Assembly: GCA_963661545.1 (NCBI GenBank)
Contig: CAVLCU010000110.1
Span: forward strand, 1 to 9,251
Source: Scatomonas sp963661545
GTDB taxonomy: Bacteria; Bacillota; Clostridia; Lachnospirales; Lachnospiraceae
Length of the DNA: 9,251 nucleotides
Direction of reading: 5' to 3'
Shown here: positions 1 through 6,724 of the stretch, one piece after another
How positions within the stretch are numbered: position 1 is the first letter of the stretch
How the letters are laid out: each line of letters opens with the position of its first letter
Notes under the pieces: generated by a model
The model's database searches: none
Seen by the model: only the letters and a program-made list of their open reading frames with translations
What the model was told of the DNA's origin: nothing
Translations under genes and position numbers: made by a program

Positions 1-166
1 GCTTGCACAGCTGCGCAGACATCGGACGGGCAAGCCGATATCCGCAAGTAGGACGATAGTCCGGATTGCGGATACCGGCGGCAGCTGCGGGAACGCGTAG
101 CGCGGAGCAGCTGGCTTTCATTTGTGGTGGTGGCGGCGTCAGCCGCCATGGACGTTTACTGTCTTC
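1..166. other. GC-rich, hairpin-dense intergenic segment at the window edge
   Basis: I see no convincing gene here. The stretch is richer in G and C than its surroundings and packed with inverted repeats. One long imperfect hairpin spans 34-79: GCCG/CGGC outside, TATCCGCAA (39-47)/TTGCGGATA (66-74) in the middle, GGAC/GTCC inside. A second spans 82-113 (CAGCTGC/GCAGCTG, with CGCG/CGCG inside). A third spans 131-148 (TGGCGGC, loop GTCA, GCCGCCA). GCTTGC (1-6) can also pair with GCAAGC (30-35). No U-run follows any stem on the minus strand, so none is a canonical terminator for glnS, which ends at 167. The minus frame from 121 down to the edge stays open for 40 codons but lacks a Shine-Dalgarno. 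It could be a dispersed palindromic repeat, a structured RNA or a gene remnant. The left edge cuts it off. Confidence 0.6.
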
Positions 167-1834
167 TTATTGAGGGGGCAGCTTGAAGGAGCTTTTCAGA
201 GAAACGATACGGTTAAAGACCAGCTTGCCGGGAGCCGAGTCCCTGGCATCCACGCAGAAGAAGCCATTTCTCACAAACTGGAAGCTGTCATAGGCCTCCG
301 CCTGCGCCAATCCGGGCTCCAGACAGCAATCTTTCAACACCGTCAAAGAATTGGGATTGATATTCATGGTCCCGTCCTCGTTATATACTCCCTTCTCCTC
401 ATCTATGAGATTCTCATATAAGCGGCACTCTGCCCGAATGGCGTGGGGCGCCGACACCCAATGAATGGTTCCCTTCACCTTGCGGCCATCCGGACTGCAG
501 CCACCTCTGCTTTGGGGATCATAGGTACAATGTACCACTGTCACATTCCCCTGGGCATCCTTCTCAAAGCCGGTGCATGTTACAAAATAAGCGTTCATCA
601 GCCGCACTTCATTGCCGGGGAAGAGGCGGAAATACTTCCGGGGCGGTTCTTCCATGAAGTCCTCTCTCTCGATATAGAGTTCCCGGGAGAAGGGAATTCT
701 CCGCATGCCCAGGCCCTCATTCTCCAGATTATTGGGAACCTCCAGCTCCTCTGTCTGATCCTGGGGATAATTATCAATCACCAGGCGAATGGGCTGCAAT
801 ACTGCCATAACCCTGGACCTCTTCAGCTTCAAATCCTCCCGGATACAATATTCCAGCATGGCATAATCCACAGAGCTGTTGGCCTTGGACACCCCACACA
901 AATCTACAAAACGACGGATAGAGTCCGGGGTAAAGCCCCTTCTGCGCAGGGCAGCGATGGACACCAGTCTGGGATCATCCCAGCCATCCACAGTTCCTTC
1001 CTCCACCAGCTTCTTGATATATCTCTTTCCCGTCACCACATTGGTCAGATAAAGCTTGGCAAATTCAATCTGCTTGGGGGGCTTTGGATATTCCAGTTCC
1101 CTTACCACCCAGTCATACAGGGGTCTGTGATCCTCAAATTCCAGGGTACAGATGGAATGGGTCACTCCCTCAATGGCATCCTCAATGGGATGGGCGAAAT
1201 CATACATAGGATAGATACACCAGGCATCTCCCGTATTCTGGTGGTGCATATGGGCCACCCGATAGATGACCGGATCCCGCATATTAATATTGGGAGAAGC
1301 CATATCTATCTTGGCGCGCAGTACCCTGCTGCCATCCGGATATTCTCCCTCCTTCATCCTCTGGAAGAGTTCCATATTCTCCTCCACACTGCGGTTCCGA
1401 TAGGGGCTTTCCTTCCCCGGCTCGGTCAGGGTCCCTCTGTAGTCCCGAATCTCCTCCGCAGACAGATCGCAGACAAAAGCCTTGCCCTTCTGAATCAGCT
1501 TCACAGCTGCCTCATACATCTGTTGAAAATAGTTGGAGGCAAAATAGAGATGGTCTCCCCAGTCTGCTCCCAGCCACTGGATATCCTTCTTAATCGACTC
1601 CACAAATTCCCACTTTTCCTTCGTGGGATTGGTGTCGTCAAAGCGCATATGAAATTCCCCGTGATATTCCTGAGCCAATCCGTAATTCAGCAGAATGGAC
1701 TTGGCATGCCCAATATGCAGATAACCATTGGGCTCCGGAGGAAACCGGGTACATACCGTATCATAGACTCCCTCTGCCAAGTCCTTCTCAATGATCTGTT
1801 CAATAAAATTCCTGGAAACTACTTCCTGTTCCAT
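167..1834 (-). CDS. glnS: Glutaminyl-tRNA synthetase (GlnRS)
   Basis: Cytoplasmic class Ic aminoacyl-tRNA synthetase joining glutamine to tRNA-Gln using ATP. The 555-aa product matches the roughly 554 aa of E. coli GlnRS and aligns with it by eye along its length. Visible landmarks: RFPPEPNGYLHIGHAKS near residues 30-46 with the HIGH signature at 40-43; RFDDTNP just after; a catalytic-domain block with GWDDPR and LRRRGF; and the beta-barrel anticodon-binding region with DGRKVKGTIHWVSA and the terminal VFNR. The KMSKS-type loop is divergent: VVTGKR (about 266-271) where E. coli has VMSKR. I chose the ATG at 1834 because GGAGGAGG lies 8 nt upstream. An in-frame ATG at 1855 would add seven residues but has its SD only 2 nt away. 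Most Firmicutes make Gln-tRNA indirectly through GatCAB, so a GlnRS suggests old lateral acquisition (inference). It has its own promoter and no clear terminator. Confidence 0.97.
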   Translation of the reverse strand: MEQEVVSRNFIEQIIEKDLAEGVYDTVCTRFPPEPNGYLHIGHAKSILLNYGLAQEYHGEFHMRFDDTNPTKEKWEFVESIKKDIQWLGADWGDHLYFASNYFQQMYEAAVKLIQKGKAFVCDLSAEEIRDYRGTLTEPGKESPYRNRSVEENMELFQRMKEGEYPDGSRVLRAKIDMASPNINMRDPVIYRVAHMHHQNTGDAWCIYPMYDFAHPIEDAIEGVTHSICTLEFEDHRPLYDWVVRELEYPKPPKQIEFAKLYLTNVVTGKRYIKKLVEEGTVDGWDDPRLVSIAALRRRGFTPDSIRRFVDLCGVSKANSSVDYAMLEYCIREDLKLKRSRVMAVLQPIRLVIDNYPQDQTEELEVPNNLENEGLGMRRIPFSRELYIEREDFMEEPPRKYFRLFPGNEVRLMNAYFVTCTGFEKDAQGNVTVVHCTYDPQSRGGCSPDGRKVKGTIHWVSAPHAIRAECRLYENLIDEEKGVYNEDGTMNINPNSLTVLKDCCLEPGLAQAEAYDSFQFVRNGFFCVDARDSAPGKLVFNRIVSLKSSFKLPPQ

Positions 1835-1916
1835 GAGCCGCTCCTCCTCCGGCATATCCTCCGAAAGACCGGCTCCCAGCCTCTTTCAAAAGATATCATG
1901 ATGTGTTATAAACACC

Positions 1917-1944
1917 ATAATATCATAATTCATATAAATTTCAA
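1917..1944 (-). promoter_or_regulatory. Probable glnS promoter
   Basis: On the minus strand TTGAAA (1939-1944) is followed 16 bases later by TATTAT (1917-1922). A TG one base upstream of the -10 (1924-1925) makes it an extended -10 element. Transcription would start near 1910, giving a leader of about 75 nt, too short for a T-box. An imperfect palindrome, GTGTT-ATA-AACAC (1903-1915), sits at the predicted start site. No terminator separates this promoter from the upstream adhesin gene, so some read-through from that operon is possible. Confidence 0.6.
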
Positions 1945-1953
1945 AGATTTTTT

Positions 1954-4140
1954 TCACATGGCATTCACCACGGCAGCCGTGTGGGACAAGCCCTGATAGT
2001 TGGTTTTTTCATTCACCAGGCAGATTTCCGCACAGACAGAAGTATCAGCCAGATTGACCCATGCTGCGGAATCGTAACCTCCTTCCTCCCTGGACAGAGA
2101 CACATCCACATTGGTGTCCTCGCTCTTTATCTCCACCAGGCTGTAGCGGCTGACCTCCAGCTCCCGGACCTCATACAGATAGGGAATCGGCAGGTTGTGG
2201 AAGGTATAACTGAGGGAATAGCCTTTCCCCTCTTCTCTCATTTTTTCAGCTTCCTCCCTGGTAAAATGGAAGGTATGGTAGAAGACCAGCCTCTGCCCGG
2301 TAGCATTGATTCCCCGAATCTGAACCTGGAAAATGGGATCTCCGTGGGCCCAGAGAATTTCCTCCTCCCGGATGGTTTTCGTGATGGTCAATTCCCCCTC
2401 CGGTACCGTGATGGTCTGATCCTCATCCCCCAGGTCCGAATGATCTGCCACCTTCGTATCTTCCCAATAGAGCTCTTCCGTCACAACAATCCTTCGACCT
2501 GCCATGCCCTCTGGGTTCAGGGGAAGGGTAACCGTAAGGCTGCCTGTGGAGGCAGCAGGGGTAAAGCTTTTTGTTACCATCCTGTCCTTGCCATCTTGCT
2601 GAATCACTTCTCCTGTATCCGGATCCCGAAGATAGGCTTTCAAGGTATATTCTCTTCCCTCTGTCAGATTTTCGTAGGACAGCAGATCGGTAACCGCCTG
2701 CTTTTTCAGGGAAAAGGAAGCCTTTGTGGTCATCAAAATCCTTGGATTCTCCACCTCTCCCAGGCTTATCATACCTCCATCCTCATTCACCACCACACGG
2801 AAGGATACCAGATCCTTGCCATAGTTTTGCTCACAGGGAAGCTCTTTTACCAGATAAAAATCCAAGGGCAAGGCTCCCAGCCTGTCATCCGGCTCCTCCT
2901 CCCCAAACCAAATTCCGTCCGTGCCGGTGCTTCCGGCGTTGGTATTGCGGGTGTGGGGATTCACAGAAGATGCCGTAGATACCAGTCCATCCTCCCGGCT
3001 GACCAAAACATGTCTTTCATTGGCTGTAATGGCATAGATCTCAAAGGGAATTCCCCCCATGGGGCACCCACTTTCCCCGTCCACCTTGGTAAAGCTCAGA
3101 TCCCCCCTGGAGGTTTTGGGTCTTTCCTGAACCTGGCAGACCGTCATTTCCCCCTCTTGGATGGTGACACTATGTACCTCTTCATCGGCAAGATAACCCT
3201 TGGGGGCCACCGTCTCCTTCAAATCATAAGTCCCCGGCAGGATCTTCTCCAGACTTGCCAGGCCATTGGCATCCGTAGTCAAGGTCCCAACCACCCTGTC
3301 ACTTCCGGCCTTGCTAAGGCTATAGACAGCTCCCTCCAGACTATAGGCCTCGTTCCCATCGGTGAGGGAAGCATTGGAAGAAATTTTTTGCAATTGCAGA
3401 GTACCCGTTGGCTTTTCCACGGACTTGAACACAGCGCATTTCTGGGATTTATGATTATCTAAAACCTTGCAATATCCCTCATATCTGTCCTGATTGGCCA
3501 CTGCCCATTCCATAGCGGCCTGGATAAAGCGGTTGGCAAAGGACAGGTCACCACTGTGAGATTCCAGTTCCCCCGCCGTGAAGGTGGCCACCTTGCCGCT
3601 GAACGCATGGTAATCGTATTTTTCCCGAATGGTCCATATGGCACATTGCTGCAGGAAATACAGGTCCGTTTTATTCTCATTCAATTCGTCGATATGGTCC
3701 TCCATATAGCGACAGGCCAGGGCACACTCCAGAATCTCCTCCTCTCCCAGATAGTTTGCCCCGTCATAGACCGTGGCGGCCACCGATTGGTCATAAGGCT
3801 CCTTGGCCTCCAGGCAGAAATAAGGCACCCCTTCCTTGCTTCCCATGACCCCCTCTTCCCAGGTTTCCAGCAGGGCCTGACCTTCGGTGGTATAGGCGCT
3901 GAGATTTTGTCTTTCTCCATATCCGAAAGCCGTCGTCAGACCCCACAGATCCAGGGTTTGGCCTATTGTCAATGCATCATAGGCATCTGCCGTATAGTAG
4001 GATCCTCCATATTGGCCCCACAGAAAAGGGATCTCCCCTCCAAAAGTCAGATGGGTCATCGCTGCCCATGCCAGCATTGCGATAAGGAAGGTCAACGCCT
4101 TCCAGCGTCCCACAGCAAAGTTCTTCATCTTCCTCCACAT
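1954..4140 (-). CDS. Thioester-domain adhesin with CnaB/SpaA and VaFE-type isopeptide domains
   Basis: A 728-aa secreted surface protein, last gene of the SipW operon. An N-terminal hydrophobic segment (about 14-30) is a signal peptide or anchor. Residues 40-235 look like a thioester domain: Cys109 in YFCLE and Gln165 in LQQCAIW match the Cys and Gln motifs of that family, which binds host or matrix amines covalently. Next come SpaA/CnaB-like domains at about 247-340 (Lys252, Glu309 in DLKET) and 347-467 (Lys352, Glu433 in YLVKE). A VaFE-type repeat follows at about 473-580, ending in VADHSDLGDEDQT. The last CnaB-like domain, 582-728, has Lys588, Glu660 and Asn710 (VNEK) in the usual isopeptide places. 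It ends without LPxTG, membrane helix or basic tail, and reading past the stop reveals none. The ATG at 4140 has AGGAGG 8 nt upstream and lies 26 nt after sipW. Domain types are secure by motif; the target is unknown. Confidence 0.88.
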   Translation of the reverse strand: MWRKMKNFAVGRWKALTFLIAMLAWAAMTHLTFGGEIPFLWGQYGGSYYTADAYDALTIGQTLDLWGLTTAFGYGERQNLSAYTTEGQALLETWEEGVMGSKEGVPYFCLEAKEPYDQSVAATVYDGANYLGEEEILECALACRYMEDHIDELNENKTDLYFLQQCAIWTIREKYDYHAFSGKVATFTAGELESHSGDLSFANRFIQAAMEWAVANQDRYEGYCKVLDNHKSQKCAVFKSVEKPTGTLQLQKISSNASLTDGNEAYSLEGAVYSLSKAGSDRVVGTLTTDANGLASLEKILPGTYDLKETVAPKGYLADEEVHSVTIQEGEMTVCQVQERPKTSRGDLSFTKVDGESGCPMGGIPFEIYAITANERHVLVSREDGLVSTASSVNPHTRNTNAGSTGTDGIWFGEEEPDDRLGALPLDFYLVKELPCEQNYGKDLVSFRVVVNEDGGMISLGEVENPRILMTTKASFSLKKQAVTDLLSYENLTEGREYTLKAYLRDPDTGEVIQQDGKDRMVTKSFTPAASTGSLTVTLPLNPEGMAGRRIVVTEELYWEDTKVADHSDLGDEDQTITVPEGELTITKTIREEEILWAHGDPIFQVQIRGINATGQRLVFYHTFHFTREEAEKMREEGKGYSLSYTFHNLPIPYLYEVRELEVSRYSLVEIKSEDTNVDVSLSREEGGYDSAAWVNLADTSVCAEICLVNEKTNYQGLSHTAAVVNAM

Positions 4141-4166
4141 GGCTTACTCCTCCTTGCCTTCTTTCT

Positions 4167-4658
4167 TCATCCATTCCATCGCTTTTCCTTTTCTCTCCCT
4201 CCCAGGAAAAATCCCACAATCAGCAGGCAAACCGCCCCTGTTCCTGCTGCAATCTTGCCCTTGGCCGTCAGCAGCCAGGAGAAGAGATAACCCAGCCTGG
4301 GAATGGCTCCCAGCTCTTTCCCCAGATAGTTTTCCTCGGTTACCGATATTCCGTCGCTGACCTGGTTGGCATCTCCCTTGGTTTCCAGCCCCTGGTCGGT
4401 CACCCGGATCACCCGATGGAGGACCTTTTGTCCCAGAGAGGTGCGAAATGCCACCAGATCTCCCTCCTGAATCTTTTCATAGGCGATACGGTGATTAATG
4501 AAACAAAGACTTCCGGTAGGCAAAGCCGGCTCCATGGAACCGGACCTCACTACATAGGGCTTTATGCCCACCAGAAAGAGCAGCAGCAAAAGTACCGTAC
4601 AGGCCAGAGAAAAGATGGCCAGAAATCCCGTCAAGGGAGCTATGATTTTCTTTCTCAT
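4167..4658 (-). CDS. sipW: SipW-type (ER-type) signal peptidase I
   Basis: A 163-aa membrane peptidase of family S26B that removes signal peptides from TasA/camelysin-like proteins. The sequence shows an N-terminal helix (about 8-32), then YVVRSGSMEPALPTG with the nucleophile Ser41, then VLHRV with His81. Histidine in place of the usual bacterial lysine is the mark of the SipW/ER type. Asp96 lies in the KGDAN motif, and a second helix lies near 135-153 with a basic tail. The open frame extends up to 4838, but the ATG at 4658 is preferred: it begins a normal SipW N-terminus and overlaps the upstream stop as ATGA, which implies translational coupling. The upstream SD is weak (AAGGG, far away), consistent with coupling. 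Likely substrates are the three TasA-like products of the same operon. Confidence 0.95.
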   Translation of the reverse strand: MRKKIIAPLTGFLAIFSLACTVLLLLLFLVGIKPYVVRSGSMEPALPTGSLCFINHRIAYEKIQEGDLVAFRTSLGQKVLHRVIRVTDQGLETKGDANQVSDGISVTEENYLGKELGAIPRLGYLFSWLLTAKGKIAAGTGAVCLLIVGFFLGGREKEKRWNG

Positions 4659-5836
4659 CTTTTTTTCTTTTTCCCTTCTCTTCGTCTTCCTCGCCCTTTG
4701 ACCAAGAGAAGCGGAAGACCCGCCCCTGCAAGGCCTGCCCCCAGAAGAAGGACAAAAATCCTTTCTGTTCTGCCATAGTCTCCGGTATCCACCTGGGGAA
4801 CCCCGTAGGAACTCTCCGGATCCGCTGCAAAGACCCATTTCACCAGGGCCCTGGACAAGCTGTAGCTATTGTCCAGATCCGCCGGAACCTCCAGAGAAAA
4901 GTTCAGCTGCCGGCTTTCACCTGCAGGAATCGTGGTCAGAAGAAACTCCTCTCCCAGATCTTCCCCCCGAAGCTTTCCCCGATAGATTTCCTTCTTTTGA
5001 TCGCCTGTAAGACCTATGGTCAGTCCAATTCGATCCAGAAGGGGGGAATCCTCCAGCTGCTGGGTATGAAAATATAGCTTCACCGGCTTAGAGGAATCAT
5101 TTCTTAAGGTGGCAAGATCCGAGTAGGTATCTCCCGGAAGAAGAACCGGGAAATTCTCAAAAAAGTCTTTTCCCTGGGTAAAAAGCCTTTCTGTATTGCC
5201 CTCAAATGTCACCGAAAACTTCTGCTGCCCGGCCTTTTGAAAGGCAGACAGATCATAGGTTCCTTCCTTTTGGCACTCCAGGATCTCTACCTGTCCCCAG
5301 GGGGAATCCATAGCGAATCCCGGCCTGAAATTGGCACTTTGGATGGCGTCTGCCTGGATATGCAGCTGAAAGGTCTTGCCTGCCTCCGATTCCGGAAAAT
5401 CCGCAGGAATCTCTAAGCCCTGAAAAAGATCTACCCTCTGTTGGGAGGAAAGAATCTGGGTATAATAGTAATAACCGTCCCCAGCCCTTTGCCAGCCCTC
5501 CTTCCAGCCATAGATTCCCTGCTCCAACTCCTTCGCAAGTTCCTCCTTCAGACCGGTAAAATCAAGCTTAGCCCGGACATAACAATCATTTCCGTGGTTG
5601 GTAATCCGGGGAATCTTGGAAATCTCCATGCCCGGCAGCACCACCGGAATCCCCTCCCAGGCCACCTCCTGTCCACTCTCCAGCTTATATTCCCGCAGAT
5701 CAATATCCACAAGTCCCGTGGTCAGATGATTCGTGACCTCCGTCCTGCTTCTTGCCCACACGCCCCCACCTATGCAAAGAGCTGCCAGACAAGCTCCCGC
5801 AATGATCACTGCCCTGCGTCCCTTCTTCTCCTTCAT
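4655..5836 (-). CDS. TasA-like surface protein with C-terminal membrane/wall anchor
   Basis: A 393-aa extracytoplasmic protein. The N-terminus is a basic stretch plus a helix (about 9-28) followed by RTEVTNHLTTGLVDIDL, a divergent form of the SipW-substrate motif (usually YFTD.DTATN.FT.G). The first beta-rich domain (about 40-170) shares NDCYVRAKLDF and GDGYYYYTQ with the 169-aa protein upstream (VSCYVRARVLL, EDGYYYFQ). A second domain (about 205-340) contains LLPGDTYSD and many beta-type alternations. The tail holds VPQVDTGD (346-353), a helix (about 358-379) and the basic GRGRRREGKKKKR. This is laid out like a sortase signal, but the motif is not LPxTG and no sortase is in view, so it may simply be a membrane anchor. 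AGGAGG lies 5 nt before the ATG. The stop overlaps sipW by ATGA. It probably tethers or nucleates the TasA-like subunits (inference from context). Confidence 0.85.
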   Translation of the reverse strand: MKEKKGRRAVIIAGACLAALCIGGGVWARSRTEVTNHLTTGLVDIDLREYKLESGQEVAWEGIPVVLPGMEISKIPRITNHGNDCYVRAKLDFTGLKEELAKELEQGIYGWKEGWQRAGDGYYYYTQILSSQQRVDLFQGLEIPADFPESEAGKTFQLHIQADAIQSANFRPGFAMDSPWGQVEILECQKEGTYDLSAFQKAGQQKFSVTFEGNTERLFTQGKDFFENFPVLLPGDTYSDLATLRNDSSKPVKLYFHTQQLEDSPLLDRIGLTIGLTGDQKKEIYRGKLRGEDLGEEFLLTTIPAGESRQLNFSLEVPADLDNSYSLSRALVKWVFAADPESSYGVPQVDTGDYGRTERIFVLLLGAGLAGAGLPLLLVKGRGRRREGKKKKR

Positions 5837-5847
5837 ACTTTCCTCCT

Positions 5848-5883
5848 GTGCAAAAATTTGCCATTGTCCTCAATGATATGCAC
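5848..5883 (-). promoter_or_regulatory. Hairpin next to the ribosome-binding site of the 393-aa gene
   Basis: In the mRNA, GUGCA (5883-5879) can pair with UGCAC (5852-5848), and inside it CAUUG pairs with CAAUG around the loop AGGA (5867-5870). The outer stem ends directly beside the AGGAGG Shine-Dalgarno (5842-5847). The stem uses the same bases as part of the right-hand end of the inverted repeat at 5872-5899, so the local hairpin and the long-range pairing would compete. A regulatory role is inferred from position only. Confidence 0.35.
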
Positions 5884-5899
5884 GAATCAAGCCATTTCT
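5872..5899. repeat. Inverted repeat, left arm (flanks the 227-aa TasA-like gene)
   Basis: A 28-base segment whose reverse complement matches 6687-6714 at 26 of 28 positions. Shared blocks, read on the minus strand here, are AGAAATGGC, TGATTC and TGCATATCATT. The two mismatches are T/C and G/C. It lies between the stop of the 227-aa gene (5970) and the ribosome-binding site of the next gene. Similarity stops sharply at both ends. Confidence 0.85.
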
Positions 5900-5969
5900 A
5901 CCTCTGATTCTACCTGCTGCTTAGGATTACTCCTCGATCTCCTATCTCCTTGTGACCTTCATCGACCTT

Positions 5970-6653
5970 TCAGCCGCCAATGATATCCGTTTTCGCATCT
6001 TCTCCTGTTTTGTCCGTGGAAGGTGCCTGATTGGCAATCACCTTCCATACCTCCGAGGGCAGGGTGGTATCATTGGCCCCAATGTCATTGGCCTGAATGC
6101 CATAGGCATTAATCTGTATCCTCTGGGTCGTTCCCTCCAGCTCCTGGTCCTCCACCACGTTGGCAATCGTGATGGAATCAAAGAGACTGGGGGTCACTGC
6201 ATCCTTAGACAATACGGTACAAGCCTCCGCGCTTCCATAGACATAGCGGTGCAGGACAAGTCCTGCTGTCTCATCCTTGGTGCCGGTTCCCATCTCAGTC
6301 CATCCCGCATTGATCACATAAGATGCCAGCTCCGTGTCCGCTGCCTCCTTCTTGACACCCTCGTCGGTGACGGTAACCACCCTCTTATAAGGAACAGAGA
6401 CCTCTACAAATACAAACTCATCATTCTCCCCGTCATTCTTCACCTGGGGATCCTTCTTCACCTCCTGGTTAGGGGTCAGATCCTCAGAATCCTCCGGATC
6501 CCAGTCCGGCTCCTGCAGGTCTAGGGAAATCTTCCCAATAGTAAAGGTATTGGTAGCTGTATCCGCATCCGTAAAATAGGACATAAGTCCTCCCATGGTG
6601 ATAGCTCCCACCAGCGCTGCTGCGCATGCGATTGTTTTCGTACGTTTCTTCAT
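5970..6653 (-). CDS. TasA/camelysin-like secreted protein with SipW-type signal peptide (227 aa)
   Basis: Very likely a SipW-processed extracellular fibre or matrix subunit of the TasA/camelysin family. Residues 1-40 carry the family signal almost to consensus: KKRTKTIACAAALVGAITMGG, then SYFTDADTATNTFTIGKISLDL. The mature part is acidic and beta-rich (VFVEVSVPYKRVVTVTDEG, LVLHRYVYGSAEACTVLS) and ends in a short polar tail (TDKTGEDAKTDIIGG) without an anchor, so it should be released or polymerised. It ends with ITIANVVEDQ and RIQINAYGIQAND, typical of the last strands of this fold. AGGAGG lies 9 nt before the ATG. The gene is bracketed by the 28-base inverted repeats, which no other gene here has. 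It may be the major subunit, judging by the canonical signal (inference). Confidence 0.9.
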   Translation of the reverse strand: MKKRTKTIACAAALVGAITMGGLMSYFTDADTATNTFTIGKISLDLQEPDWDPEDSEDLTPNQEVKKDPQVKNDGENDEFVFVEVSVPYKRVVTVTDEGVKKEAADTELASYVINAGWTEMGTGTKDETAGLVLHRYVYGSAEACTVLSKDAVTPSLFDSITIANVVEDQELEGTTQRIQINAYGIQANDIGANDTTLPSEVWKVIANQAPSTDKTGEDAKTDIIGG

Positions 6654-6686
6654 TCGACTCTTCCTCCTGAACTTTCCTTGTCAGGG

Positions 6687-6714
6687 AGAAATGGCCTGAT
6701 TCCTGCATATCATT
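6687..6714. repeat. Inverted repeat, right arm (flanks the 227-aa TasA-like gene)
   Basis: Partner of 5872-5899 in the opposite orientation, with 26 of 28 bases matching and 787 bases between the arms. It sits in the 71-base gap between the 169-aa gene and the Shine-Dalgarno of the 227-aa gene. Part of it (CCTGA, 6695-6699) can also pair locally with TCAGG (6681-6685), forming a small hairpin just upstream of that Shine-Dalgarno in the mRNA. Confidence 0.85.
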
Positions 6715-6724
6715 CCACTGTTTT

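Noticed and set aside
131..148. TGGCGGC/GCCGCCA hairpin just after glnS as its terminator
   Set aside because: The stem is perfect, but the minus strand continues with CCACCACAAATG, so there is no U-run. It is better seen as part of the structured segment 1-166.
1954..1990. Hairpin CACGG-CTG-CCGTG at the end of the adhesin gene as operon terminator
   Set aside because: It lies within the coding sequence and is followed by A-rich rather than T-rich sequence on the minus strand.
443..1996. Long plus-strand frame opposite glnS
   Set aside because: Antisense shadow of a clear glutaminyl-tRNA synthetase, rich in His/Ile/Leu, with no family features.
1981..3462. Long plus-strand frame opposite the adhesin gene
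   Set aside because: Antisense shadow with no ribosome-binding site; the minus frame has thioester, CnaB and VaFE motifs.
4659..4838. Upstream extension of SipW (60 extra residues)
   Set aside because: The extension is out-of-frame translation of the 393-aa gene's end; the ATG at 4658 gives the family-normal N-terminus and an ATGA overlap.
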